Assembly (NCBI GenBank): GCA_964429385.1
Contig: CAYSBR010000035.1
Span: forward strand, 1-39,055
Reading direction: 5' to 3'
Source of the DNA: UBA2377 sp964429385
Lineage (GTDB): Bacteria; Verrucomicrobiota; Verrucomicrobiia; Opitutales; Opitutaceae
DNA length: 39,055 nt
Within the stretch, counting starts at the first letter, position 1; the number at the start of each line of letters is the position of its first letter. The notes beneath the pieces are model-generated. The model saw only the letters and a program-made list of their open reading frames with translations, had not been told where the DNA came from and searched no databases. Positions 24,544-32,347 of this stretch are shown here, piece after piece. Both the position numbers and the translations under genes were made by a program.

Positions 24544-25848
24544 CTATCCGATCACTTCCTCGATCAAGCGCGGCGACCGCCCCGGCTGCGCCCCCACCAC
24601 GATGGCGCGGGCCAGTTGTTCGCGGGCCGCGGCCAGCGCGTTTTCGTCGCTCGCGTGAATCACGCATAACGGCGCACCGGCAGTGACGCGTTCGCCAATT
24701 TTCACCAGTCCGCTCACACCGACGGCCGGATCAATCTTGTCCTCGGCCTTCGCCCGGCCGGCCCCCAGCCGCAACGCGGCCAACGCCACGCCCATCGCAT
24801 CCACATCGGCCACCTGGCCGTCCGCCGGCGCCGCCAGCGGCACTTGAAACTTGGCCTGTGGCAGCCGCTCCGGCTCTTCCGTGACCCGCGCATCGCCGCC
24901 CTGTGCCGCGATGATCTCCGCAAATTTTTCCAGCGCCTTTCCATTGGCGACCACCGTCCGCAGTTTCGCCTCCGCCTCGGCCACATCCGCCGCCACGCCG
25001 CCGAGCAGGAGCATCTGGGCGCCAAGCGCATAAGTCACCTCCATCACATCGTCCGGGCCTTCCCCGCGCAGACAGGCGATGGCTTCCGCCACCTCCAGCG
25101 CGTTGCCCACGGTTCGCCCAAGGGGCTGCTCCATCGCGGTCAGCAGCGCGCGGACTTTTTTCCCTCCTGCCCGGCCGACGCTGACCAGCGCCTCCGCCAG
25201 CTGGCGGGCATCGGCCTTGGTCTTCATGAACGCGCCGCGGCCGAACTTCACATCGAGCACGAGCGCATCAATGCCCTCGGCGAGTTTCTTCGACAGGATC
25301 GAGCCACAGATGAGCGGGATGCACTCCACCGTGGCGGTCACATCGCGCAACGCGTAGAGCTTCTTGTCCGCTGGCGCCAGATCCTTGGTTTGCCCGATGA
25401 GCGCGCAGCCGATCTTTGCCACCTGTGCGCGATAGGCCTCAAGGGAAAGATCCGTGCGAAAACCAGGAATGGCTTCCAGTTTATCAAGCGTACCACCGGA
25501 ATGGCCAAGCCCGCGCCCGCTGATCATCGGCACCGGCACCCCGCAGGCCACGACCATCGGGGCCAGTGGAATGGAGAGTTTGTCCCCCACTCCGCCCGTC
25601 GAATGCTTGTCCACCTTGAGCCCCGGCACACCCGAAAGGTCGGCCACGATACCCGAGCGCATCATCGCCTCGGTGTAGTGCGCCGTCTCCTCTGGCGTCA
25701 TCCCGCGCAGGAAAATCGCCATGAGCAGGGCACTCAACTGGTAGTCGGCCCACGAGCCGTCCGTCGCGCCGCGCACGAAGGCGCCGAGCTCCTCGCGCGT
25801 CAGCACCTGCCCGTCGCGCTTTTTGGCGATGATATGCTGGGGAAACAT
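24544..25848 (-). CDS. deoA: Thymidine / pyrimidine-nucleoside phosphorylase
   Basis: The protein has 434 residues from ATG 25848 (MFPQHIIAKKRDGQVL), the typical family start; the frame extends 16 codons further into the upstream gene. Signatures include the phosphate-binding KHSTGGVGDK (81-90), SGRGLGHSGGTLDKLEAIPGF, and FMKTKADARQLAEALV. A C-terminal PYNP domain carries the KIGERVTAGAPLCVIHA region. The enzyme splits thymidine or uridine with phosphate into base and (deoxy)ribose-1-phosphate in pyrimidine salvage. It converges with the ABC-F gene (11-bp gap) and follows the HTH protein gene by 37 bp, so it could be co-transcribed with the BlaI/M56 operon. Confidence 0.95.
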   Translation of the reverse strand: MFPQHIIAKKRDGQVLTREELGAFVRGATDGSWADYQLSALLMAIFLRGMTPEETAHYTEAMMRSGIVADLSGVPGLKVDKHSTGGVGDKLSIPLAPMVVACGVPVPMISGRGLGHSGGTLDKLEAIPGFRTDLSLEAYRAQVAKIGCALIGQTKDLAPADKKLYALRDVTATVECIPLICGSILSKKLAEGIDALVLDVKFGRGAFMKTKADARQLAEALVSVGRAGGKKVRALLTAMEQPLGRTVGNALEVAEAIACLRGEGPDDVMEVTYALGAQMLLLGGVAADVAEAEAKLRTVVANGKALEKFAEIIAAQGGDARVTEEPERLPQAKFQVPLAAPADGQVADVDAMGVALAALRLGAGRAKAEDKIDPAVGVSGLVKIGERVTAGAPLCVIHASDENALAAAREQLARAIVVGAQPGRSPRLIEEVIG

Positions 25849-25885
25849 GGCCCCAGCATGGCCGCCTGCCACCGGCCGACAATGC

Positions 25886-26089
25886 TTATCCGGCAAACTC
25901 CCGGCTGTGCCGCAGGATCAGTTCCACCCGGGAGCCCACGCCCAGCTTGCGGTAGGCCGAGGACAGCTGGTTCTTCACCGTGCCAAGGTTCTTGCCGAGC
26001 ACGCGGGCGATCTCCCCGTTGCGCCGCCCCGCGCACACCTCACGCACGATCCGGCGCTCGGCCGGGGAAAGGGAATGCAGGGACGCCAT
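25886..26089 (-). CDS. Stand-alone LuxR/GerE-type helix-turn-helix protein
   Basis: The 67 residues are just a GerE/LuxR DNA-binding domain: LSPAERRIVREVCAGRRNGEIARVLGKNLGTVKNQLSSAYRKLGVGSRVELIL. The usual LTxRExEVL start reads LSPAERRIV, and the recognition helix is GTVKNQLSSAYRKL. There is no receiver, autoinducer-binding or other sensor domain. It begins one base after the stop of the upstream gene, so it is very probably translated together with it as the last member of the BlaI/M56 operon. Confidence 0.85.
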   Translation of the reverse strand: MASLHSLSPAERRIVREVCAGRRNGEIARVLGKNLGTVKNQLSSAYRKLGVGSRVELILRHSREFAG

Positions 26090-26090
26090 G

Positions 26091-26978
26091 TCAACGGTCC
26101 GATGGTTGGCCCATCATGCCCATCCACTCGTCGTAAAGCGCCCGCTGCTCCGGACTGAAGGCATCCACCACTTCCTGCCGCTTGAGCTCAATACTCTTGG
26201 CCCATGCCCGCATTTTTTCCATCTCCTCCGGCGAGGGTGGATTGCGTAAGTCAACCGCCGGCATGGCCGCCACCGCGGTGAAAACCGTGCGTTGCGCCTC
26301 TTCCAGACTCGTCAGAAACACCTGCCTTTTTTCCGTCACCAGCCCCCTCCGTCGCGTCTCCCACAGGGAGGCGTGATAGACATCCCCCACACGGTCGCCA
26401 GCCAACACGATGCAGCCGACAGCCCAACCCATCCTGAGATAGTTCAGGAGAATCTCCTCCTTGCCCTCCCGGTTGATCTTGGGCCAGGCCTGGATGACTT
26501 CGGGAGGCAGGTGTTCACCGCGCGCAACAGGCATGGAGCGATGTCGCCTCGCCAGCAGCTGATCAATCCAGGCGGCCGAAACCTCCGGGAACTCGACGTT
26601 GCGAAGATCTGTGACGCGCAAGGTCCGAGCAGCATTCTCTCTTATGTGCGAAAGCACGACTTCCCCGTCCGCCACCGTGATAGCGCGGACATCCCAACCC
26701 GCCAGCGACACTCCCACCTGCGCCATGACCGGATGGCCGTTGACATCAATCATTGCCACCGGCTCGCCACCGACCAGCCCGACCGCTCGCAATTCAAGGG
26801 TGGAATCCGCCTCCAGCACAAAGCGTTCCGCCATGGCCCGCCCGTGTTCCTCGGTCATACTAGGCAGAAGATGCACAACAGGCGCACGCTGCGCCCAGCC
26901 TGCCGAAAGGGAAACAGCCAGCAGCGACACCGTGACCAGAACCCGCAAAAAAGCGGAAAAGGACAATGCATTCATCAT
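26091..26978 (-). CDS. Secreted protein homologous to the C-terminal domain of the adjacent M56 protein
   Basis: The 295-residue protein has a signal peptide (FLRVLVTVSLLAVSLSAGWA, cleavage near residue 29). The mature part aligns by eye with the C-terminal domain of the M56 peptidase encoded upstream. Both share an RAVGxVGGxPVAxID strand pair, a (D/A)GEV(V/A)L turn, then AWxKINRExxEEILLNYL, an FxxSLxxAQR stretch and the ending (S/T)PxQRALY(D/E)xW. I know no name for this domain. Its start overlaps the M56 stop by four bases (ATGA), implying translational coupling. It may compete for or deliver the signal sensed by the M56 protein. Confidence 0.85.
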   Translation of the reverse strand: MMNALSFSAFLRVLVTVSLLAVSLSAGWAQRAPVVHLLPSMTEEHGRAMAERFVLEADSTLELRAVGLVGGEPVAMIDVNGHPVMAQVGVSLAGWDVRAITVADGEVVLSHIRENAARTLRVTDLRNVEFPEVSAAWIDQLLARRHRSMPVARGEHLPPEVIQAWPKINREGKEEILLNYLRMGWAVGCIVLAGDRVGDVYHASLWETRRRGLVTEKRQVFLTSLEEAQRTVFTAVAAMPAVDLRNPPSPEEMEKMRAWAKSIELKRQEVVDAFSPEQRALYDEWMGMMGQPSDR

Positions 26979-28909
26979 GGCGATAGAGGGGGGAGATCAG
27001 GGCCGGCTGGGGAGCGTTGTTGCCGGCTCTGCCACTGTTCATAGAGCGCCCGTTGCGCGGGCGTGAGCTTGGCGATGACCTCCGCCTGCCTTGCTTGCAG
27101 CGCTTCCGCTTCCGCGGCTTGAGCAGCCCGCTCCTCCGGAGGAGCGGTGAATCTGATCGCCCGCTGTACACCACCGGCGTAGGCTTCCCTTTGCGCTGGT
27201 GTCAGACTCTCGATGAAGGCGTCCCGCCTAGTCAGGGACCCTTGCTGCATGCGAGCCGCCAGCAGGTGCCGGGGTGATCCGTGGATCCTCCCTTCTGTGA
27301 GAAAGTAGGACATCACATACCCGCTTTGCAGGTAGTTCAGTAAAATCTGCTCCCGGGCTTCACGGTTGATTTTTTTCCAAGCCACCACCACTGCATCAGG
27401 CAGGCCCCGCTCCCATGCGTTGCTTGATCGCAGGTACTCCGGTGAAGCAAGCAGACTTTGAACACGCTGCTCGCTCATGACCGGAAACACCAAAGGGCGT
27501 GGATTGGTCACCGCCAGCACCCGGTCCTGATCGCGCTGCGTCAACGCCACTTCGCCACGGGCCACGTCAATGGATGTGATCCTATAAACGAAAAATCGGC
27601 TCCCGGTCATCACGACACTCGGCTCGCCATCAAGATCAATGAACGCCACCGGCACGCCGCCCACTTCCCCCACCGCACGCACCTCGATCTGCAACGCATC
27701 TGCCTGCGCTTCCATCGCGGCGAGCCGCTCCGCCCTCGCCGCGCGGTTTCCCTGCGACGGAAGCGGTTGCGGTCCGACAGGCTCCGTCGCGCGCTTCGTT
27801 TCTTCCTCAGGCTGATCCGATAAATTACCGGGTGCCGTATAGCCGACAAATACCGCACCGGCCAGGATCGCGGTCCCGATTACAAGGGGACGTATGCGCC
27901 CCCGCCGGTAATCCGCGATCAGAGTCAGTCGTTTCAACAACTGCCGCTTGCTCTCGACGATCCCCACCGCCGAAGGCAGGGCGCTTTTCCCCACCGTCCG
28001 GCCAATAACTTTCAGCAAAGCACGACCATAATCCTCCCCATCCTCAGCTTTGGCCCGACGCAGCACAAAAGCATCGCAGGCCAATTCACAATCATGACGG
28101 GCCAGCCGGGCCGCCAGCCAGACCAGCGGATTGAACCAGTGCACCGCGCAAGCCAGCTGCAGCAGCGTTTGCGTGAAAAGATCGCGCCTCTGCAAATGCC
28201 CCAGCTCATGCCACACCACCCAGCGAAGTTCATCCACGGTCAACCGGGTGAAAAATCCCGCCGGGAATAGCAACTGCGGACGAATGATGCCGCATAGCGC
28301 GGGCGTTCCCACCAGAGGAGTGACCACGATCGCCGGCACCCGGTTGATGCCCAGCGCCGCACAGGCATCCCGTACCATGCCAACAAGGATTTCATCCCCC
28401 GGCAGCGCCGTGTCCTGCAATCTGCGCCGCAGTCGGAACACTGTGATTGCGCGTAACATCAACAGACCGGCGGCACCCGCCAGCCAGATCAGCGCCAGCT
28501 CCCCGATGAAGCGGCGCGTCGTACTCACCTGCACGTCAAACACCTCAAACCGCACGCCTTCATCCTTCAGGCCCGCCGTAGCATCTTTCTCCTCCGGCTC
28601 AGGCCCGACCAAAGGCAGCATCGGCGCCGCCGCCATGACCGGCAAGTCTTCCACCAGAACCAGCGTGGACGAAGCCACCGTGGGAGTTCGCATGCGGGCC
28701 GTTCCGCCCAACCCTAACGGATCCCACGGCACCGGCAGCCGCAGCGGCATCAGGAGCATGCCCGCCACCATGATCCAACCGGCGAACATCATCGCCGGCG
28801 CAACCTGCCGGCGCAGCGCAAGGCGCAACCCCACCAGCAGCAAAATCAGCCAGCCCCCCTGCCAGGACATGGCGGCCACACTCATGAACACCGACTCCAG
28901 GTTGCTCAT
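26975..28909 (-). CDS. M56 (BlaR1/MecR1-type) membrane zinc metallopeptidase with unknown C-terminal sensor domain
   Basis: The protein has 644 residues from ATG 28909. Helices at about residues 17-33, 40-56 and 138-156 precede a cytosolic M56 peptidase core with the zinc motif HELGH (234-238) and the third ligand Glu275 in CELACDAF. A further helix lies near 341-357. BlaR1-type proteins inactivate the paired BlaI repressor on receiving an outside signal. The C-terminal 280 residues are not a penicillin-binding domain. They form the domain shared with the next gene, so the signal is unlikely to be a classic beta-lactam. The start overlaps the BlaI stop by four bases (ATGA). Confidence 0.92.
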   Translation of the reverse strand: MSNLESVFMSVAAMSWQGGWLILLLVGLRLALRRQVAPAMMFAGWIMVAGMLLMPLRLPVPWDPLGLGGTARMRTPTVASSTLVLVEDLPVMAAAPMLPLVGPEPEEKDATAGLKDEGVRFEVFDVQVSTTRRFIGELALIWLAGAAGLLMLRAITVFRLRRRLQDTALPGDEILVGMVRDACAALGINRVPAIVVTPLVGTPALCGIIRPQLLFPAGFFTRLTVDELRWVVWHELGHLQRRDLFTQTLLQLACAVHWFNPLVWLAARLARHDCELACDAFVLRRAKAEDGEDYGRALLKVIGRTVGKSALPSAVGIVESKRQLLKRLTLIADYRRGRIRPLVIGTAILAGAVFVGYTAPGNLSDQPEEETKRATEPVGPQPLPSQGNRAARAERLAAMEAQADALQIEVRAVGEVGGVPVAFIDLDGEPSVVMTGSRFFVYRITSIDVARGEVALTQRDQDRVLAVTNPRPLVFPVMSEQRVQSLLASPEYLRSSNAWERGLPDAVVVAWKKINREAREQILLNYLQSGYVMSYFLTEGRIHGSPRHLLAARMQQGSLTRRDAFIESLTPAQREAYAGGVQRAIRFTAPPEERAAQAAEAEALQARQAEVIAKLTPAQRALYEQWQSRQQRSPAGPDLPPLSP

Positions 28910-29280
28910 GACCGGCCTTTCTTCTTCCGCAGCAGTCGCTGCAGTTCCGCGATCTCCTCCTCGCTCAATTCCTCCTGCTCGCAAAAGTGCAGCAACAGGG
29001 GGCCGGCAGCCCCCTGGAAAACCCGTTGCAGAAAACTCTCGCTCTCAGCCGCGACACAATCCTCACGTCGCAGTCGCGGGCCATAGACGTTGATCCCATC
29101 CCGCTTGGTCACTTTCAGCACGCCCTTCTCATCTAGCCGCGCCAGAAAGGTGTTCACCGTTTTCTGCTTCCAACCGTGCCCCGCGGGCAGGGCATTGAAG
29201 ACCTCCGCCGCCGTCAATGGCGACCGGTCCCACACCACATTCATCACTTCCCATTCGGCACTGGAGATCTTCGGGGTCAT
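28906..29280 (-). CDS. BlaI/MecI-family transcriptional repressor
   Basis: The protein has 124 residues from ATG 29280 (MTPKISSAEWEVMNVVW); the frame before it lies in the operator. The winged helix is typical of BlaI: SPLTAAEVFNALPAGHGWKQKTVNTFLARLDEKGVLKVTK. The C-terminal dimerisation helices end in LSEEEIAELQRLLRKK, the usual BlaI tail. It should repress its own operon through the inverted repeat directly upstream, and be inactivated when the M56 partner is activated. An AGGAG lies only two bases before the ATG, an unusually short spacing, and overlaps the operator edge. Confidence 0.93.
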   Translation of the reverse strand: MTPKISSAEWEVMNVVWDRSPLTAAEVFNALPAGHGWKQKTVNTFLARLDEKGVLKVTKRDGINVYGPRLRREDCVAAESESFLQRVFQGAAGPLLLHFCEQEELSEEEIAELQRLLRKKKGRS

Positions 29281-29285
29281 TGCTC

Positions 29286-29321
29286 CTACAAATGTAGGAA
29301 TAGCAATTCCTACATTTGTAG
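29286..29321. promoter_or_regulatory. BlaI-type operator: perfect 16-bp inverted repeat with two TACA-N2-TGTA boxes
   Basis: CTACAAATGTAGGAAT (29286-29301) and ATTCCTACATTTGTAG (29306-29321) are exact reverse complements separated by AGCA. Each arm contains a TACA-N2-TGTA half-operator of the kind bound by BlaI/MecI dimers. A -35-like TTGACC (minus strand, 29326-29331) adjoins the distal arm. The structure lies 5-41 bases upstream of the blaI-like ATG, well placed for autorepression. Confidence 0.85.
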
Positions 29322-29374
29322 TCCAGGTCAAGCCTCATTTATCCGTCCGACCCGGCCGTCGGGGCCGCACCCGC

Positions 29375-29950
29375 TCAGCTCTTCGCACCGAAGACCGATT
29401 TGGCCATCGCAAAAGGGGCCCGCGTGAGCGTCTCCATGGTGGAGGGCTCCTTCTTCTTTTTGGCCGGGGGCACCGCCTGCTCACGGGCGACGAGTCGCTG
29501 TTCACGCTGGACCAGGGCGGCCTCGCGCTGTTTCAACGCCTCCTCCTGCTCACGCAGCAGCAGCCTGTCATCAACAAGGTGCTTTTGCTCGGCTTCCAAT
29601 AACTCCCGGGCCCGGTGCAGCTTTTCCCAGGCACCGTGCAAGCCCATATCCTCCCGCGGGAAAACCGACGCCGGCGGGATGAAGGGGTGCTGGGAAGAGC
29701 GCCGGGCCGGAGCGGAGGCCCGGGCCGCATCGATCTGGGCCTGCCAGCCCCGCAGGTGTTCTTCATAGGCCCGCAGGTTGTCCTCGCGCGCATGCAGGTC
29801 GGCCAGCGCCTCGGCAAACTGCCAGCGTTGATCGGGCGGCACCGCATTCAAATCCGACTCAGGGCCGTGGCCGGGTTCCCGCGTTCGATTGACTTTCAAT
29901 TCTCGGGCCGACGGGGGGAAGGAAATCTCTGGCGTGTGCTTTGTGTTCAT
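29375..29950 (-). CDS. Coiled-coil protein of unknown function
   Basis: The protein has 191 residues from ATG 29950 (MNTKHTPEISFPPSAREL). The N-terminal 50 residues are polar and probably disordered. Residues 55-175 are largely helix with heptad character: RWQFAEALADLHAREDNLRAYEEHLRGW, then LHRARELLEAEQKHLVDDRLLLREQEEALKQRE and a QREQRLVAREQ repeat. A basic patch (PPAKKKKEP) precedes the C-terminal MAKSVFGAKS. There is no membrane segment and no recognised domain. It stands alone between two operons on the same strand. Confidence 0.7.
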   Translation of the reverse strand: MNTKHTPEISFPPSARELKVNRTREPGHGPESDLNAVPPDQRWQFAEALADLHAREDNLRAYEEHLRGWQAQIDAARASAPARRSSQHPFIPPASVFPREDMGLHGAWEKLHRARELLEAEQKHLVDDRLLLREQEEALKQREAALVQREQRLVAREQAVPPAKKKKEPSTMETLTRAPFAMAKSVFGAKS

Positions 29951-30016
29951 GGTCGTGGATGTGGTTGGGTTGAACCCGTCCATCTTAGACCACTTTGGTT
30001 CCCCACGACCAGAGGC

Positions 30017-30051
30017 CCCGCCGGCTTTTACGGCGGGTTTACACGCCCGCC
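30017..30051 (-). terminator. Possible terminator region after the ABC exporter operon
   Basis: Two alternative GC-rich stems overlap here: CCCGCCG (30017-30023) with CGGCGGG (30031-30037), and GGCGGG (30032-30037) with CCCGCC (30046-30051). A smaller hairpin GGGCG-TTTTA-CGCCC overlaps the permease stop codon. Stems are strong but no clear U-run follows, so this is a tentative call. Confidence 0.4.
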
Positions 30052-30088
30052 GCCGCTTTCGGAAATAATTTACGCGCCCGAGGGCGTT

Positions 30089-31330
30089 TTACGCCCGGAA
30101 GATCACATCCTCGCGGTTGAACATCCGCACACACAGCGCCAGTGCGACCGCCGCATACAGCGAAGTTGAGCCGAAGATGAGCGCGATATAATGCCAGTTC
30201 CAGATACCGGAGAGCATCTCCTTGCACACCAGGGTGAGGTTGAGCAACGGGACCAGGGAGGTCTTCGCCGTCAGCTCGACTCCGGGCAGGAGCCCCATCA
30301 TCGCGGGCAGAATGACCACCATGATGAGAGGAGACACATAGCTCTGCGCCTCCTTGTAGCTCTTGGCGAAGAGTGAAATCATCAGCAGCACCGCGGCAAA
30401 GAGCACCGCCACGGGGGCGATCATGGCAAACACACCGAACATCCCCGCCGGTTCGATCATCGGCATGACGCCGGGCGCGGCGGCACCGGCCTGCGCCGCC
30501 GCCTGTCCGGCCGCCGCGCCGCGACTGGCCGAGAATAACCCTCCCCCCACGAGCAGGCTGGCACCCGCGGACAGAAGAGTGAGCAGGATCGTCGCAACCG
30601 ACGCCGTGACGACCATGAGGAATTTGCCGAGCACGATGTTGACCCGGCGGACCGGACTGCAAAGCAGCGTCTCCATGGTCCCGCGCTCCTTCTCGCCGGC
30701 GGTCAGGTCGATCGCCGGATACATGGCCCCGGTGAAACACACGATGATGATGAAATAGGGCACGAGGCCGCCGAAAAGATTACCGCCGACCTTCTCGGGC
30801 GGCGCGACATTCTGCCGCTGCACCACAAACGGCTTGGTGAGATCGGTCGGCAAACCGCGGTCGCTCAAACGGGTTTCGATCGTCCGGTCGCGCAGGTCGC
30901 GGAAGAAACGCTCCACCGCGGTGACCCCCATGCCGGACTTCATCTCGCCCTCGTAGTGGTAGAGCGTGACCGTCTTGGGTTCGCCGCCGGTCAGGCCGGC
31001 CTCGAAGCCCGCGGGGATCTCCACCGCCAGCCGCACTTTCTTTTCCGAGACCAGCTGCCGGTAGTCGGCCTGCGTCTTGACGATACGGAAGCGCTCATCC
31101 GCCGCCAAGGCCGCCACGATGCCCGGCGAATCCTCGCCGCCCAGCACGACAATCGACACGGCCTCGCTGCGCGCCTGCTTGACGATCTTGGTCATGAATA
31201 AGCCGACGCCAAACATGATGACGGGCATCAACAGCGTCGGCACCACGATCATCGAGATCACGGTACGGCGGTCGCGGAGCGAATCCTTGAGCTCCTTCAG
31301 GTAAACGGTGACAATACTGGACCAGTTCAT
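30089..31330 (-). CDS. ABC transporter permease, NatB/ABC-2 type
   Basis: The protein has 413 residues from ATG 31330 (MNWSSIVTVYLKELKDSLRDRRTV), preceded by GAGGAG at good spacing. The layout is typical of NatB: a first helix (ISMIVVPTLLMPVIMFGVGLF), a long extracytoplasmic domain of about 170 residues, then five or six C-terminal helices including PYFIIIVCFTGAMYPAIDLTAGEKERGTMETLL. The GEKERGTMETLL signature contacts the ATPase. An Ala/Gly-rich loop (RGAAAGQAAAQAGAA) lies between later helices. It is the last gene of the kinase-regulator-exporter operon, 13 bp after the ATPase. NatAB exports sodium in Bacillus, but relatives export peptides or drugs, so the substrate is open. Confidence 0.92.
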   Translation of the reverse strand: MNWSSIVTVYLKELKDSLRDRRTVISMIVVPTLLMPVIMFGVGLFMTKIVKQARSEAVSIVVLGGEDSPGIVAALAADERFRIVKTQADYRQLVSEKKVRLAVEIPAGFEAGLTGGEPKTVTLYHYEGEMKSGMGVTAVERFFRDLRDRTIETRLSDRGLPTDLTKPFVVQRQNVAPPEKVGGNLFGGLVPYFIIIVCFTGAMYPAIDLTAGEKERGTMETLLCSPVRRVNIVLGKFLMVVTASVATILLTLLSAGASLLVGGGLFSASRGAAAGQAAAQAGAAAPGVMPMIEPAGMFGVFAMIAPVAVLFAAVLLMISLFAKSYKEAQSYVSPLIMVVILPAMMGLLPGVELTAKTSLVPLLNLTLVCKEMLSGIWNWHYIALIFGSTSLYAAVALALCVRMFNREDVIFRA

Positions 31331-31343
31331 GGGTAAGGTCTCC

Positions 31344-32105
31344 TCAGGTGCTGAGCGCGGCGGCCAGGGCGGCTTCACCGCCGACGGCCTTGACGAAAAT
31401 TTCCTCCATATCGTGCTCGCCGAAGCGGACCTGGAGTTCGGCCACCGTGCCTTCCGCCACGAGGCGACCGGCATGGATGATACCGACGACATCGCACAGT
31501 TTCTCCACCTCGCTCATGACGTGGGTGGAATAAATGACTGTCTTGCCGCGCGCCTTGCAGTTGCGCACGAACTTCACGATCGCGCGGGCGGTCATCACAT
31601 CGAGCCCCAGCGTGGGCTCATCGAAGATCATCACCTCCGGGTCGTGTATAAGCGTGCGGGCGATGGAGGTCTTCTGTTTCATCCCGGTGGAGAACTTGTC
31701 GCAGCGGCGGTCGAGGAACTCGTGCATGTCCAGTTCATCGGCCAGCCGGGCCGTGCGGGCCTTGATCTCCGCCTCGGCCAGGCCGTTGAGCCGGCCGAAA
31801 TAGGCGATCATCTCGCGCGCGGTCAGGCGCCCGTAGAGCGCGGTGCTCGCCGCGAGAAACCCCACCCGTGCGCGGACGGCGGCATCGTCCTTCACCACAT
31901 CATGACCGGCAACCACCGCCGAGCCGCTGGTGGGCTTGAGCAGGGTGGCGATCATACGCAGCGTCGTGGTCTTGCCGGCGCCGTTGGCGCCGAGCAGGCC
32001 ATAGATCTGGCCGGGCCGGCAGGTGAAGGTCACCTGATCGGCAGCGACCACCTGACCGCGCTTCTTGTCCTTGAACGTTTTCGTGAGTTGGCGGGCTTCG
32101 ATCAT
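31344..32105 (-). CDS. ABC transporter ATP-binding protein, NatA type
   Basis: The 253-residue ATPase has Walker A LLGANGAGKTTTLRM near residue 38, a Q-loop replaced by LAAS in VGFLAASTALYGRLTARE, signature FSTGMKQKTSIARTL, Walker B VMIFDEPTLGLDVM and the switch His in IYSTHVMSEVEKLCD. This is the pattern of NatA and other ABC-2 exporters. It pairs with the permease 13 bp downstream. Directly before the ATG the mRNA has no Shine-Dalgarno; instead it carries an anti-Shine-Dalgarno-like tract (see the separate entry). In the operon it follows a small membrane protein gene. Confidence 0.94.
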   Translation of the reverse strand: MIEARQLTKTFKDKKRGQVVAADQVTFTCRPGQIYGLLGANGAGKTTTLRMIATLLKPTSGSAVVAGHDVVKDDAAVRARVGFLAASTALYGRLTAREMIAYFGRLNGLAEAEIKARTARLADELDMHEFLDRRCDKFSTGMKQKTSIARTLIHDPEVMIFDEPTLGLDVMTARAIVKFVRNCKARGKTVIYSTHVMSEVEKLCDVVGIIHAGRLVAEGTVAELQVRFGEHDMEEIFVKAVGGEAALAAALST

Positions 32106-32124
32106 AAAAGGAGGTGATTAACCG
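32106..32124 (-). promoter_or_regulatory. Anti-Shine-Dalgarno-like tract in the natA leader
   Basis: Read in the mRNA sense (minus strand), the 19-bp spacer ends with ATCACCTCCTTTT immediately before the natA ATG. ATCACCTCCTTT equals the 3' end of 16S rRNA, the anti-Shine-Dalgarno region. Instead of attracting the 30S subunit this tract could pair with a Shine-Dalgarno elsewhere in the transcript. Its function is unproven and chance is possible. Confidence 0.5.
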
Positions 32125-32334
32125 TCAGGGCGTTTCCTTGGCCGTGCTCCCGCCCGCCCGGTGGCAGCGGCTTTTATAATCCGTCATCACCAGCACCGCG
32201 CAAAGAGCGACGAATCTGCCGGGGCCGGACCAATCCAGCCAAACGGAGAGCAGCCCAAGGGCGAGGATGACCAAGGCGGCATACGCGGGGGCGAGGCGGA
32301 CACGGGCCAGAAGGCATGGCAGATTGTATTTCAT
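32125..32334 (-). CDS. Small two-helix membrane protein
   Basis: The 69 residues include two hydrophobic stretches, YAALVILALGLLSVWL and RFVALCAVLVM, separated by DWSGPG. A polar, basic tail follows (TDYKSRCHRAGGSTAKETP). I do not recognise a family. Coding is supported by position: 13 bp after the LytTR regulator and 19 bp before natA, all on one strand. It may be an accessory subunit of the exporter or of the sensor system. Confidence 0.65.
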   Translation of the reverse strand: MKYNLPCLLARVRLAPAYAALVILALGLLSVWLDWSGPGRFVALCAVLVMTDYKSRCHRAGGSTAKETP

Positions 32335-32347
32335 AGGGAAGGGTTTC

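Noticed and set aside
22544..24667. N-terminal extension of the dhs frame to 1056 codons
   Set aside because: The extension is antisense to the ABC-F gene; family homology begins at ATG 22543.
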